A stretch of DNA of 64,000 nucleotides from Ceratopteris richardii (GCA_020310875.1 CM035422.1:56258406-56322405), one strand, 5' to 3'. Counted from the first letter of the stretch, positions 12,138 through 22,529 are shown. Translations and numbers: made by a program. The notes: generated from the letters alone by a model not told the origin.

Positions 12138-12193
12138 CATAACTTTTTCATCCGAAGTCCGTTTTTTGAGCTTAATAGCTCGTTAGAAAGCTC
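12138..12193 (+). other. 56-bp conserved block shared with copia J
   Basis: Fixed words CATAACT, TCCGTTT, ATAGCT and GAAAGCTC at offsets 0, 20, 37 and 48. The minus strand of 59177-59232 has the same words at the same offsets. The gap-free alignment is 36 of 56 identical by hand. In both cases the block lies downstream of a palindromic cluster. Confidence 0.8.
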
Positions 12194-12812
12194 GTGACGA
12201 GTACTACGTGACCTCAACTGTTTTTTTCATAAAGAATACATCTATTTTTGGATAAGCCATTTTGAGGTTCACCTAGTTTGGGACTAGGAAGCCAGGGGGC
12301 AAGTATTGAAAATTTGGGCAAAAGGGAAGGGACTAAAAAGGTGTATATACTCAAGTGTTTGATCATCCAACTGTGAATTGGTCTAATATTGGATTTTTCC
12401 AGGTCAAGCAAGGGCAATCAAAGGCAAGCAAGCAAGGCAGTGAAGACAGCAAAGCTTGGGAAGCACGGCTTCTTGGGCAACAGGGCATCAGAGCAACCGG
12501 AAAAGCCGACTCGAGGTTGGAAGATTACTCAACCCCCTCAGTCAATTTTTAGCTTAGGCTAAACGGTAGCATTGTGGATTTAAGACGATAGGAACGCCTC
12601 AAGTTCAAGATACCTAATTCTTTCAAGTTTAAGACTTAAAGTAAAGGTGTGTGTGACGAAAACCTAAAGAAAAGAACCTAAGTCTGACGGAACAAGAACT
12701 CAAAATTATAACGGAAAGTCGAATTCCTGACGCATATATTCAAGAATCCAAAGAAAAATTAAAAAGAATCAAGAATTAATCACAAAGAACCATTGACGAT
12801 CTAAGTGTGTAA

Positions 12813-15800
12813 TTGAGTGAGCAAGGAAGGAAATTAATGAACCTTAGATCAGGAAGGCACATAGGTAAGTCGGATCGACGAAGCCTTAGATCATCAGAGG
12901 CTAGTGTAAGAACCACTGCTCGATCGTGGGCTCAGCAATTGAATAATAGTTATCCCTACGAGTTGAGCTCAGAATCAAGTGAATCAGAAATGGCATTTAA
13001 CACAGACAGACCAGAAGGAGGGTCCAATGTAGCATACCTAGAAAAGCCAGAAGGACCCTATAGAACGCAGCTAGAGTTTCTCCGAACCAACCGATTAGGT
13101 GCTCGCATCTATGAGGATGGTTTGCGAAGGCAAGTGGTGCAACTGCACAACCCTGATCAACCCATTGGATTGGAAAGACCAGTGGTGAAATTTGAGAGAG
13201 ACGCTTACATAGACAAAGAAGGAACCATGTACGTCCTAAGTACGCAACCAAACGATACTAATGAGTTTGGCACAATCCAATTAGAGACGGAAGCGAAATT
13301 TCAAGGAAAAGAACCATTAGAAGAACCTAGAACACCTAGAGGGAAATCCGTATTAACAAGAATACTCATCCCAGAATGGATCCCTCAAGATAACAGGAGT
13401 ACCGAGTTGTTTGTAAATAAAGAGACAGATGAAGCCTTTTGGAGGTACAGAAAGGAACATCCTGGTGAGATAGGCATCATTACAATCTATGAATTCAAGG
13501 ACCCAGATACACCTGGAAAGGTTGTATACCTGGATGAGACTTCAGAAAGAGTCTTTGTGGTGCCTGAGCGCGCTAAAAGCACATACACATGGAGAGGTGA
13601 ATTGATATTCCCTCCATCTAGAACGAACATGAATACAAGTCAACAAGGGGCAGGAACATCCTCAGCCCATGGAAATCAAAGAGAAGGAAATAAAGAGAGA
13701 CCGGAAGTAAGCTTTAATCACCCCATAGGGAGAGATAGAACAACCACGAACACTAATAGAGCGGATAGACAAAGAGATCATGGAATACTAGGTGGTAGAG
13801 ATGATTTCCCTCTACCTAGACCACGCGAACACGCAAGAGTATTGAGACCCACACAGTTAGTAAAATCAATGAAGAATTACTTTGATGGGACAGGAGATCC
13901 CTATGACCATGTCGCAGAATTCAAGCAAGTACTAAGAGCAGAACAAGTTGAAGACATGTTCACGCAGTACAACGCATTTGGACTAACGTTAAAGAATACA
14001 GCTTTAACTTGGTTCCAACCACTGCAACAAAGGCAATTTAGAGACATCCATCACTTTTTAGAGTCATTCATCACTGAATTCTCTAAAAGTGGGATTAGAC
14101 ATGACACGTCTTCGTTGATTCATAGCTTTAGACAGACCCCTCAGGAAACAGTAAGACTGGCAGGACGTAGGTTCAGACAATATGTTGAACGATGTCCAAT
14201 GCAAGAGCTACCCTCACAAGCCAAACAAGTATCACTATTCTTAGATGGCTTGTTGAGCGCTAAACTACGCTCCTATGTATACCTAAAAGAACCCAGAACG
14301 CTAGAGGAGTGTGTAAGAATATGTATAGACATCGAGGACAACCTAGGAGATGAATTAGAACTTTCAAAGGTCTATAAGGACTCAGATTGTTCTTCTCTAG
14401 CATCCACAAAATTGTCTAATTCGATAGAGGACCTAGCAGAAAAAGTGGCCCAAAAACTAGGAGTTTCTAGTAAACAGGTGCCCAAGTTACCAACTAACGT
14501 ACGTTGTTACACTTGTGGTGGAAATCATTTGGCAAACATGTGTCCCAATGCACCTCAACCTCAAGCCAACCCTAGTGGCCAATATTGCACAATTGAGAGA
14601 AGATATACGAATCATACGGCACAGAACTGCCCATACAACAAACAAACCGTGAGACAGAACTACCCGCAAACATACCAGCAGCCAGGTAGGTATCAAGGCC
14701 CATACAATGCTCAGCCTTATTACTATAGGCCTCCTCAGAACTACCCATACCAGGCTCAACAGAGACCTCAACCCGTCTTAGCTCAGCAGCCACCCCCACC
14801 AGCGAATGTCATCTCAGTCAAATACGCTGCTGCAGAAGAGAACCTAAGTAGGGCGTTAGTGCCTTCTTCACCCTTGATCACAGAAAGTGACCCGAACTCA
14901 AACAGTTTTGACTCTACTCATGTAACTAGTCCACCCGCTTATTACACGGAGTCACCAGAACATGTGGAGACATATCATTATGATAGTCCACCAATGGAAC
15001 CTAGTTGGGAGCCAGATTATGCTAATGTGATGTACACAAACCCAAACCCACGACCCCAATTGAGACAACAGAGACCACAGGGCCCTAGAGGACCATGCTT
15101 TAGGTGCCAAGGAGATCACTTCATAAAGGATTGTCCACATCCCCCAATAGCAAGGCAATCACAGTACTATAACATACAAGGCTTTTGTGCCGATTGTGGC
15201 AAAGAGCACATAATCAAAGATTGTCCTAAGAACCCAGTTAGCGCTTCGAATCTGACACCGATCAATGTGATAGGTATTGTAAATAACGCAGATGGATCCA
15301 ACCCTACGTACGTGCCTATCCAAGCTATAACAAGAGCCCAGACGCTCTTACAAAACCAACAACTTAATCAAGAGAAAGTAGCCGGAACTAGTGAAGTTGC
15401 AGAATCTAGTAGTAAAAAGACGAAATCTTGGAAAGATTCTAGAGAAAGGATAAAGAGAAAATGGAGTAAAAAGATAAGCGAGTTGGAAGGAAGTTTGAAG
15501 GAGTCGAGAGCCAAAATACAAGAATTGACTTCACAAGAATTAAACCAAGAAAATCCAGCTCAAAAATCAGGATCAGTTTTGGCGGAACCCATACCAGAAG
15601 ATCTAGACATGATGTTTCGTGCATATCAGGCTAGATTAAAAGAGGGACCTCAAGTAACGGAAATGAGTAAAAACTACCCTCGAGCTGATCTAGAAATTGA
15701 GAGAACTAAACTTTGCATGAAAATGGTAGAATTAGCACAAGCTTTGTTTGAAGCCTCTAGATATCTTAATTGGAATAACATGGCAAAACCAGAACTACAC

Positions 15801-18800
15801 TTTCAAGGACTAATGGAGAGGCTAGAACACTTGATAGAAAGCAAAGAGAAAAAGGATCAGTCTAGGAACCCTATTGTCCCAGAGACGCAGGAAAGGAATG
15901 CACCATCCCTGTCTCAAGTACCCAATACAGAAAGTCAAGACCATTTGTCTTTCATACATAGGTACTCACATGAATTTTTGAGGGAAATCCAAGAAGAGAA
16001 ATGGAGAAAGGAACAAGGAACCCATCCTCCTATTCAAGAAATAGACGACTTGCAGGAACAATTTCCCCAAGACATCCCCTCGATCTATGATGATGTAGAG
16101 GTGGAACAACTGAGTGAACACACAGGATTTGAATCTAATTCTCTACAAGAATTACCTCAGTTCACAGGACCTTGGGAAGCAAAGTCTATTAGTATGAGAG
16201 CACCCACGATAATAGTGAGGAATGAAGAATCAGTGATCCCTAGGAACACGAAAGTGATCAAGAATACGAAAGTACAGTGTAATCTCACTCTGGAAGAATT
16301 GTTAAAGGTAAAACCAGAATTGTGGAAGCACGTAGCAAGTCAATTCCCTGAGCTAGCTATCACACCCTCTCAAATAGGATCACATAAGAAGGTACCAGAG
16401 ATACCCGTGGAAAAGATTGGAGACGTAAGCGAAGGAGAGGAAGGTAACACTTATCTTCCAATAACCCATCAGGGCTACACCACGAAAGCCATCTTAGATT
16501 CAGGAGCCGGAGTAGCCATCGCTACCACCGCTTTGTGGAAACGTTGGGGTAAGCCAGCCCTCAGACCCACCAGGATGAAGCTACAAATGGCTGATGGACA
16601 CATAGAAAAACCATTAGGCTTACTAGAAGGCATATCGCTCACCACTTGTGGTGTAGAATTTGAGCATACCTTCGCCATTTGTGACTTTGCGAAAAATCGT
16701 GCGTATGAGATGATATTGGGACGACCATTCATGCGTCAGTTGCAAATTGTACAAGATTGGGGAACTAATTCTTTGTACTTGCAACACTTAGGAGTGACTA
16801 CCAAAGTCAATCTTAAAGACTATTCACATCGAGATGTACCCCCAATACAATGGAATACCATCCATAAGACACCAGCAGAGACGGAATCCGTACACTCATT
16901 AGAATCAGATCCTTCTTGGTTGCATGAGGATACTCATTTATGGATCTGTAAAGTAGCCAAACAAGAGGAAGAACGATTAGAAGCAAGGACCTTAGGTGCA
17001 GAACAACATCCACGAACCCTTCAGGATCCAGCCTATGCACCCGTAGTATTTCCAGACGAAGAGTTTGAACCCCATGGTTGGGCAGAAATTCTAGCAACCA
17101 TGGATGTAGCCATCAATGAAGAACAATGGACACCCCAATGTGACGAGGATGGCTATGACATTTCAGTTTTCACGATAGAGCCAATCATGGGCGATGCAAT
17201 TTTAGAAGAGTGTGAACCTAACACTGATGCATTTGAGGATGCAAGCGATTTTGATTTAGAATCAATTATCATGGACCCACCCTTTGCATCAGAGGAAGAA
17301 TATTTCTACGAAGTAGAGACTCACACTCAGAGACACGAGGAAATTACGAACGAGGTAAGATTAGCCACGGAAGTGACTACTAAGAGTGAAGGTAAGAAAA
17401 GAAAGAAGAAAGACACCATGATAGAAAAAGAAGAATCTTTATTTGAAGTACCCGAGAATTTCAAGAAATACGAAATCGAAGATAGAAGAATCATGGTACG
17501 AATGCCTAATAGAAAAGCGAATGATGGACAAGTATATGATAACCGAGAGAAAACCAAGAAAGTAATGGTTGCTATCGAAGGAGAAGAAGAAAAATGCACA
17601 TATATAGGGCATGATTTAACGACTGAAGAAGAGGAAGAACTAGTTGCACTATTGCGCGAATATAGAGATGTTTTTGCTTGGAGTTACAAGGATTTGAAAG
17701 GAGTAGATCCAGATATATGTTCTCATAGAATCCCTATGACTCCAGATGCAAAACCGACAAAACAGAAACCTTACACGTATAATGATAATTACGCTGCGAA
17801 GATTAAAGAGGAGATAGATCGCTTGATAGAAGCAGGATTTATTTACGAAATTGAACATACCGAATGGGTATCCCCCATTGTGGTTGTGCCCAAGAAGAAT
17901 GGAAAATTGCGTGTGTGTATTAACCTTAAAAAAGTTAATGCCGCCACGATTAGAGATAGTTATCCTCTTCCTATCACGGAACACCTATTGGAAAGAGTTG
18001 CGGGCAAGGAAGTTTACAGCTTTCTTGATGGTTTCTCAGGCTATAATCAAGTAGCCATTGCTCCAGAAGATCAACACAAGACGGCTTTTGCCAGTGAATG
18101 GGGCATATTTGCATTTCGTGTAATGCCATTTGGCTTAACAAATGCACCCGCCACTTTCCAGCGACTCATGTGTCATGTTTTTAAGGAATTCTTACGAAAG
18201 AGCTTGGAAGTTTATGTCGATGACTTGTGTGCTCATTCAAATGTAAGGCAGACACATATCCCAGAGTTAAGACAAATATTTGACAAATGTCGAGAATATC
18301 AGGTTTGTTTGAACCCAGAAAAATGCGTTTTCATGGTCAGACAAGGCAAAATTCTAGGACACATTGTGTCAAAGAATGGAATCTCCACGGATGAGGAAAA
18401 AGTGAAGGTAATTGCAGAATTACCTAGACCAACTAATGTGAAAGAGGTACAGGCATTTATGGGCCATTGCGGTTATTATAGGAGATTCATACACATGTAT
18501 GCAATCATAGCCAAGCCTTTGTACTCTCTTTTAACCAATTTTGAATGGACAGAAGAATGTGAAAATTCATTCAATGAACTTAAACGACGCTTGTGCTCAG
18601 CACCTATATTGACTACCCCAGATTGGAGTAAGCCATTCCATGTACATGTGGATGCATCCAATTACGCCATAGGATGTGTGTTGGCACAACCCACGAATGA
18701 AGGTAACATAGATCTCCCCATAGCTTACGCGAGCAGACAACTGAACACAGCAGAAAGAAATTACACCACGACGGAACGAGAAGGATTAGGAATGATCTAC

Positions 18801-21800
18801 GCAGTAAAGAAGTTTAGGCACTACTTGTTGGCCAACAAATTCAAGTTCTTTACAGATCATCAAGCCCTATTATACTTAGTCAACAAACCATGTAACACAG
18901 GACGATTATTACGTTGGTTTCTATTGCTTATGGAGTATGATTTCGAAGTCGTAGTCAGGAAAGGAAAGACACATCTTAGAGCTGACCACCTTTCAAGATT
19001 AACCTCAGGAGAAGCTCCTCAAGGAGAAGCGGATGATCTACCAGATGCATACTTGTTTAACCTTGAGATAGCACCAGAATGGGCTAAGCCTATAGTCCCT
19101 ATTCTGACATACGGACCCAAGAATCCAAAGATAAAGATCAAGGAAGGAGAGATTACCAAGTCTCAGAGATACCAAATAATGGCAGGAAGCATATATAAAC
19201 AGGATGATCAAAAGATTCTTGCTTGTTGTGTAGATGAATCAGAGCATGCGAATTGGTTGCAATTAGCACACATAGGTGCACTAAAGCAACATCATTCAAA
19301 ACATCGAACATTACAGACTCTGCATAGATTAGGAGTATATTGGCCTACAATGGAAACAGATGTCTACAAGTTGTGTAAGGAATGCCATGTTTGCTGTGAA
19401 AGACCACCAGTAGAACATGCTACACTATATCACGTGTCTCTCACACCGGACTGGAGTGAACCTTTAGTGACATACTTGAGGACGAACACCTTCCCTCAAG
19501 GCATGACCTTAGCTCGACAACGCAGTCTAGAGCAGGAAGCTCAAGACTATTCACTCATTGGAGATAATTTATACAAAAGAGGACGAGATGGATACTTAAG
19601 ACAATGTGTTCATGAAAGCGATTATCTGAGCATACTAGAGACTGCACACCAAGGTGTTGCAGGAGGTCATTTTGGACCAGATAGGATAATCAAAGCCATC
19701 CTCTTTGCAGGATTATGGTGGCCCACTCTTCACATGGATGCTCATACCTATGTAAAGAGATGTGATGTGTGCCAAAGAACTCAGTTTCCTACTCGCAGAG
19801 ATGAAATGCCATTGAAACCCATGATGGGCGGACGTGCATTCTCTAAGTGGGGTATAGACTTTGTAGGACCCATTAACCCCCCTGCAAAAGGTACACATGC
19901 GGAATACATTATTGTTGCCACAGATTATCTAACCAAATGGGTAGAGGCAAAAGCCACAAAAAAGAATGATGCACACACGACTGCAAAATTCTTATTTGAA
20001 AATGTCTTTACAAGATATGGATTGCCTATAGAGTTAGTGAGCGATCGAGGCACTCACTTTCTAAACCAAGTCATTGAATATTTGTTACAGGATTTTATGG
20101 TGATTCACAAGAAATCTGCACCATATCATCCTCAGGCCAATGGTCAGGCTGAAAGCACTAACAAGATACTTTGTACCGTACTGACGAAAATCGTGAACAA
20201 TAAACGTTCAGATTGGGACAAACAGCTACCCCACGCTGTTTGGGCATATAGAGTGGCCTACAAGACCATACTCAATGCAACTCCCTTTCAGATGGTTTTT
20301 GGTCAGAATGCAGTGCTTCCTTTGGACTTCTTGATACCGACCCTTAAGGTTGCACAAGAACATCAGTGGACCGGCCATGAATTATCAGCAAGAATAATGG
20401 ACTTGGAACGATTAGGAGAAACCAGGCTGAAAGCAGCAGCAGGAATATACGCAGCGAACAAGCGACAGAAAGCATATTTTGATGCACATGTGAAAGATAA
20501 AGGCCTAAAAGAAGGAGATTTAGTTCTAGTGTATACTCTGAAACAACACGCACGGAAGTTAGAAAAGCGAGGTTATGGACCTATGATCATTAACAGACTT
20601 TCGACTAGTGGAGCCGTACAGTTAGCCACCTTAGAAGGAGATATAATGCCTAATTACATTAGTGGCTGTAGAGTCAAGCTATATCAAGAACCTCTTACGG
20701 AGGATATGCTTAGACGACTCACGTTGGCAAAGAAGCGTAAGGAGGAAGAAAATAGAATACGAGCGGAAGCTCAGGCAGAGGCCATAGAACGCATTAAGCG
20801 CATGAAGCTAAGAAGACAAGGACTAGGGAGAGAACATTATAACCATCTGGAAACACCACCCAGATACCCCATGGCCATGTGTCAAGTAAAGTCAACCACT
20901 CATCCTAGCATAGTGGACAGAAGACCATTCATTGCAGTTAGGCTAGAGCACGACAATCCTTGCCAAGCACTCAGGGCTTTAATTGACTCAGGTGCTGCGA
21001 CTAGTGCGATTAGATGGTCCCACTATAAGGATTCAGGAATAGAAATGCGGCCAATTGAGGCATACCTCATAGGGCTAGGAGGCATGGAAACCCCTTGCAT
21101 GGGTGAGGTGGATCTTCCTATCCTCATTAAGGATATGACCATGACAGCGAAGCTACTAGTGTGCCATGATGACGACCTGATAGAACCCCTAATCCTTGGC
21201 CAAGATTGGCTATACGATCACTCAGTGGACCTAAATCTTAGACAAGGCTCCTTACAGATTGGAACCTTAGAGCAGAAGCGAGTGATACCGCTTGACTTCC
21301 CTAACGGCATTCCGCTTGACGGTTGTGACCCTAGACCCTATATAATACATGCGACGGAAGACCGGAAGATCTTTGATCAGCTCAGTCACGCTACGCCTAC
21401 ACCAACCCACTCGGGCTTGGCTATGGACACTTGTCAATCAGAAGGACGACAGGAGATCTTCCCTGGGACTTCCTGCAAACTAGAAGAGACAGTTACCCAA
21501 CCGCAAGGGCAGATGGACACAATCAGCGGTCAGGTGGGTTGCATCAGCGGCCAAATGAGCATGACACCCTGCGGTGCTCATCCTTCCAAACTTGTTGCCG
21601 ACTGGCCTAGATTAAAGTTAAAGAATGCATCACTTCCTAATGGGCAGGTCACACAAGTGTTGGATCTCCCTTCTTTTCCAAATCAGAGTGTCCATCCGAC
21701 CTCTCACCCTCAACAGCAACAGAGTCAACCACGACGAAGGAATCCAGACCGACAGCAGTATCAGAAGACACAACAAGGAAAGCAGTCTAGGCCACCCAAA

Positions 21801-22298
21801 GGAAGCGGCACCAGACAAATATGGGTGCCAAAAGGGCAAAAAGCACCGAAGATCTCGAACCAAGCAGAGATCGACAAGAAAAAGGCAAGGCAGAAACAGA
21901 ATCAGTATCCACCATCCCCTCGACCTTCTTCTACAGATCCGAGCATTCGACAAATTTGGATCGCCAAGAAATACCTTACCCATAGACCCACACCCACGCA
22001 AATTTGGGTACCCAAACCATGTATCATAGCTCAACCCATAAGCCATGTAATATATAATCCTCACAAATCTTTCCATCCCTTGATACCACCACACCCGATA
22101 CCACCTTTTGCCCCTCAGCAGAAACCCACCACCCACTCCAAGATCCTTAGGAAATGGATACCGAAGCGTGTCCAACCGTCTCCCCCTAACCCCATGTCTG
22201 ATAAAACTACCCCCCCGACTAACATACAACCTTGTACTAAATCACTAACCTTTAAACCTTGTAATAATTCACCCACCATCATCCCACATCATTCATAA
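12813..22298 (+). CDS. Gypsy A gag-pol polyprotein
   Basis: One open frame of about 3,160 codons; the first ATG is at 12837 (residues MNLRSGR). Order: gag capsid-type domain (13890-14345); three knuckles of form CX2CX3HX4C (14505, 15096, 15186); protease 1 with LDSGAG (16494-16511) and ILGRPF; RT (17640-18500) with YVDD at 18213-18224; RNase H (18620-18990); two tandem H2C2 zinc modules (about 19165-19410 and 19555-19785); integrase core (19845-20330; GIDFVGP, SDRGTHF, GQAEST); integrase C-terminal region (20340-20700); a second retropepsin-like domain with LIDSGAA (about 20979-20999) and LILGQDWL; then a Pro/Gln-rich tail with four Trp motifs like QIWVPK (21815-22165). Gag and pol share one frame, so protein ratios must rest on processing. 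The duplicated protease and zinc modules are unusual. Confidence 0.95.
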   Translation: MSEQGRKLMNLRSGRHIGKSDRRSLRSSEASVRTTARSWAQQLNNSYPYELSSESSESEMAFNTDRPEGGSNVAYLEKPEGPYRTQLEFLRTNRLGARIYEDGLRRQVVQLHNPDQPIGLERPVVKFERDAYIDKEGTMYVLSTQPNDTNEFGTIQLETEAKFQGKEPLEEPRTPRGKSVLTRILIPEWIPQDNRSTELFVNKETDEAFWRYRKEHPGEIGIITIYEFKDPDTPGKVVYLDETSERVFVVPERAKSTYTWRGELIFPPSRTNMNTSQQGAGTSSAHGNQREGNKERPEVSFNHPIGRDRTTTNTNRADRQRDHGILGGRDDFPLPRPREHARVLRPTQLVKSMKNYFDGTGDPYDHVAEFKQVLRAEQVEDMFTQYNAFGLTLKNTALTWFQPLQQRQFRDIHHFLESFITEFSKSGIRHDTSSLIHSFRQTPQETVRLAGRRFRQYVERCPMQELPSQAKQVSLFLDGLLSAKLRSYVYLKEPRTLEECVRICIDIEDNLGDELELSKVYKDSDCSSLASTKLSNSIEDLAEKVAQKLGVSSKQVPKLPTNVRCYTCGGNHLANMCPNAPQPQANPSGQYCTIERRYTNHTAQNCPYNKQTVRQNYPQTYQQPGRYQGPYNAQPYYYRPPQNYPYQAQQRPQPVLAQQPPPPANVISVKYAAAEENLSRALVPSSPLITESDPNSNSFDSTHVTSPPAYYTESPEHVETYHYDSPPMEPSWEPDYANVMYTNPNPRPQLRQQRPQGPRGPCFRCQGDHFIKDCPHPPIARQSQYYNIQGFCADCGKEHIIKDCPKNPVSASNLTPINVIGIVNNADGSNPTYVPIQAITRAQTLLQNQQLNQEKVAGTSEVAESSSKKTKSWKDSRERIKRKWSKKISELEGSLKESRAKIQELTSQELNQENPAQKSGSVLAEPIPEDLDMMFRAYQARLKEGPQVTEMSKNYPRADLEIERTKLCMKMVELAQALFEASRYLNWNNMAKPELHFQGLMERLEHLIESKEKKDQSRNPIVPETQERNAPSLSQVPNTESQDHLSFIHRYSHEFLREIQEEKWRKEQGTHPPIQEIDDLQEQFPQDIPSIYDDVEVEQLSEHTGFESNSLQELPQFTGPWEAKSISMRAPTIIVRNEESVIPRNTKVIKNTKVQCNLTLEELLKVKPELWKHVASQFPELAITPSQIGSHKKVPEIPVEKIGDVSEGEEGNTYLPITHQGYTTKAILDSGAGVAIATTALWKRWGKPALRPTRMKLQMADGHIEKPLGLLEGISLTTCGVEFEHTFAICDFAKNRAYEMILGRPFMRQLQIVQDWGTNSLYLQHLGVTTKVNLKDYSHRDVPPIQWNTIHKTPAETESVHSLESDPSWLHEDTHLWICKVAKQEEERLEARTLGAEQHPRTLQDPAYAPVVFPDEEFEPHGWAEILATMDVAINEEQWTPQCDEDGYDISVFTIEPIMGDAILEECEPNTDAFEDASDFDLESIIMDPPFASEEEYFYEVETHTQRHEEITNEVRLATEVTTKSEGKKRKKKDTMIEKEESLFEVPENFKKYEIEDRRIMVRMPNRKANDGQVYDNREKTKKVMVAIEGEEEKCTYIGHDLTTEEEEELVALLREYRDVFAWSYKDLKGVDPDICSHRIPMTPDAKPTKQKPYTYNDNYAAKIKEEIDRLIEAGFIYEIEHTEWVSPIVVVPKKNGKLRVCINLKKVNAATIRDSYPLPITEHLLERVAGKEVYSFLDGFSGYNQVAIAPEDQHKTAFASEWGIFAFRVMPFGLTNAPATFQRLMCHVFKEFLRKSLEVYVDDLCAHSNVRQTHIPELRQIFDKCREYQVCLNPEKCVFMVRQGKILGHIVSKNGISTDEEKVKVIAELPRPTNVKEVQAFMGHCGYYRRFIHMYAIIAKPLYSLLTNFEWTEECENSFNELKRRLCSAPILTTPDWSKPFHVHVDASNYAIGCVLAQPTNEGNIDLPIAYASRQLNTAERNYTTTEREGLGMIYAVKKFRHYLLANKFKFFTDHQALLYLVNKPCNTGRLLRWFLLLMEYDFEVVVRKGKTHLRADHLSRLTSGEAPQGEADDLPDAYLFNLEIAPEWAKPIVPILTYGPKNPKIKIKEGEITKSQRYQIMAGSIYKQDDQKILACCVDESEHANWLQLAHIGALKQHHSKHRTLQTLHRLGVYWPTMETDVYKLCKECHVCCERPPVEHATLYHVSLTPDWSEPLVTYLRTNTFPQGMTLARQRSLEQEAQDYSLIGDNLYKRGRDGYLRQCVHESDYLSILETAHQGVAGGHFGPDRIIKAILFAGLWWPTLHMDAHTYVKRCDVCQRTQFPTRRDEMPLKPMMGGRAFSKWGIDFVGPINPPAKGTHAEYIIVATDYLTKWVEAKATKKNDAHTTAKFLFENVFTRYGLPIELVSDRGTHFLNQVIEYLLQDFMVIHKKSAPYHPQANGQAESTNKILCTVLTKIVNNKRSDWDKQLPHAVWAYRVAYKTILNATPFQMVFGQNAVLPLDFLIPTLKVAQEHQWTGHELSARIMDLERLGETRLKAAAGIYAANKRQKAYFDAHVKDKGLKEGDLVLVYTLKQHARKLEKRGYGPMIINRLSTSGAVQLATLEGDIMPNYISGCRVKLYQEPLTEDMLRRLTLAKKRKEEENRIRAEAQAEAIERIKRMKLRRQGLGREHYNHLETPPRYPMAMCQVKSTTHPSIVDRRPFIAVRLEHDNPCQALRALIDSGAATSAIRWSHYKDSGIEMRPIEAYLIGLGGMETPCMGEVDLPILIKDMTMTAKLLVCHDDDLIEPLILGQDWLYDHSVDLNLRQGSLQIGTLEQKRVIPLDFPNGIPLDGCDPRPYIIHATEDRKIFDQLSHATPTPTHSGLAMDTCQSEGRQEIFPGTSCKLEETVTQPQGQMDTISGQVGCISGQMSMTPCGAHPSKLVADWPRLKLKNASLPNGQVTQVLDLPSFPNQSVHPTSHPQQQQSQPRRRNPDRQQYQKTQQGKQSRPPKGSGTRQIWVPKGQKAPKISNQAEIDKKKARQKQNQYPPSPRPSSTDPSIRQIWIAKKYLTHRPTPTQIWVPKPCIIAQPISHVIYNPHKSFHPLIPPHPIPPFAPQQKPTTHSKILRKWIPKRVQPSPPNPMSDKTTPPTNIQPCTKSLTFKPCNNSPTIIPHHS

Positions 22299-22529
22299 TC
22301 TCATCTCATCAAGAAATGTATGCATGATCTGAAACGTGTAGGAGTCTAGAGACCTGCACTAGTGCTGCAAGAAAACATTGCATCCACCACATCACAGCAC
22401 TTGGCTACACGGGTTACGCATCAGTTATGGAAAGGGATTGCGGTCTCACTTTAATGGGATCATAATTAATTTCCATGCTAATGTGTTAATCTTTTGTAGC
22501 AGATCTTTCTCATTAGCGCATCCGTCATC
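22299..22529 (+). other. Spacer between gypsy A gag-pol and downstream frame
   Basis: 231 bases with no recognised domain or promoter motif. It may hold splice signals for expressing the downstream frames, as some plant gypsy elements do, but I cannot pick a convincing acceptor by eye. Confidence 0.4.

Larger units (their letters stand above)
10889..12812 (+). other. Long untranslated leader of gypsy A with palindromic array
   Basis: About 1.9 kb between primer site and gag. A pyrimidine-rich stretch comes first (10960-11160), then the CCATCGCGA array (11244-11990), then a 56-bp block shared with copia J (12138-12193), then AT-rich sequence up to gag. Short frames inside the array are open on both strands only because of the repeat composition and I do not call them genes. 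In retroelements this interval commonly holds packaging and dimerisation signals. Confidence 0.75.

Noticed and set aside
21630-22229. 199-residue minus-strand frame inside gypsy A
   Set aside because: It is the shadow of the Pro/Gln-rich gag-pol tail; no family features.
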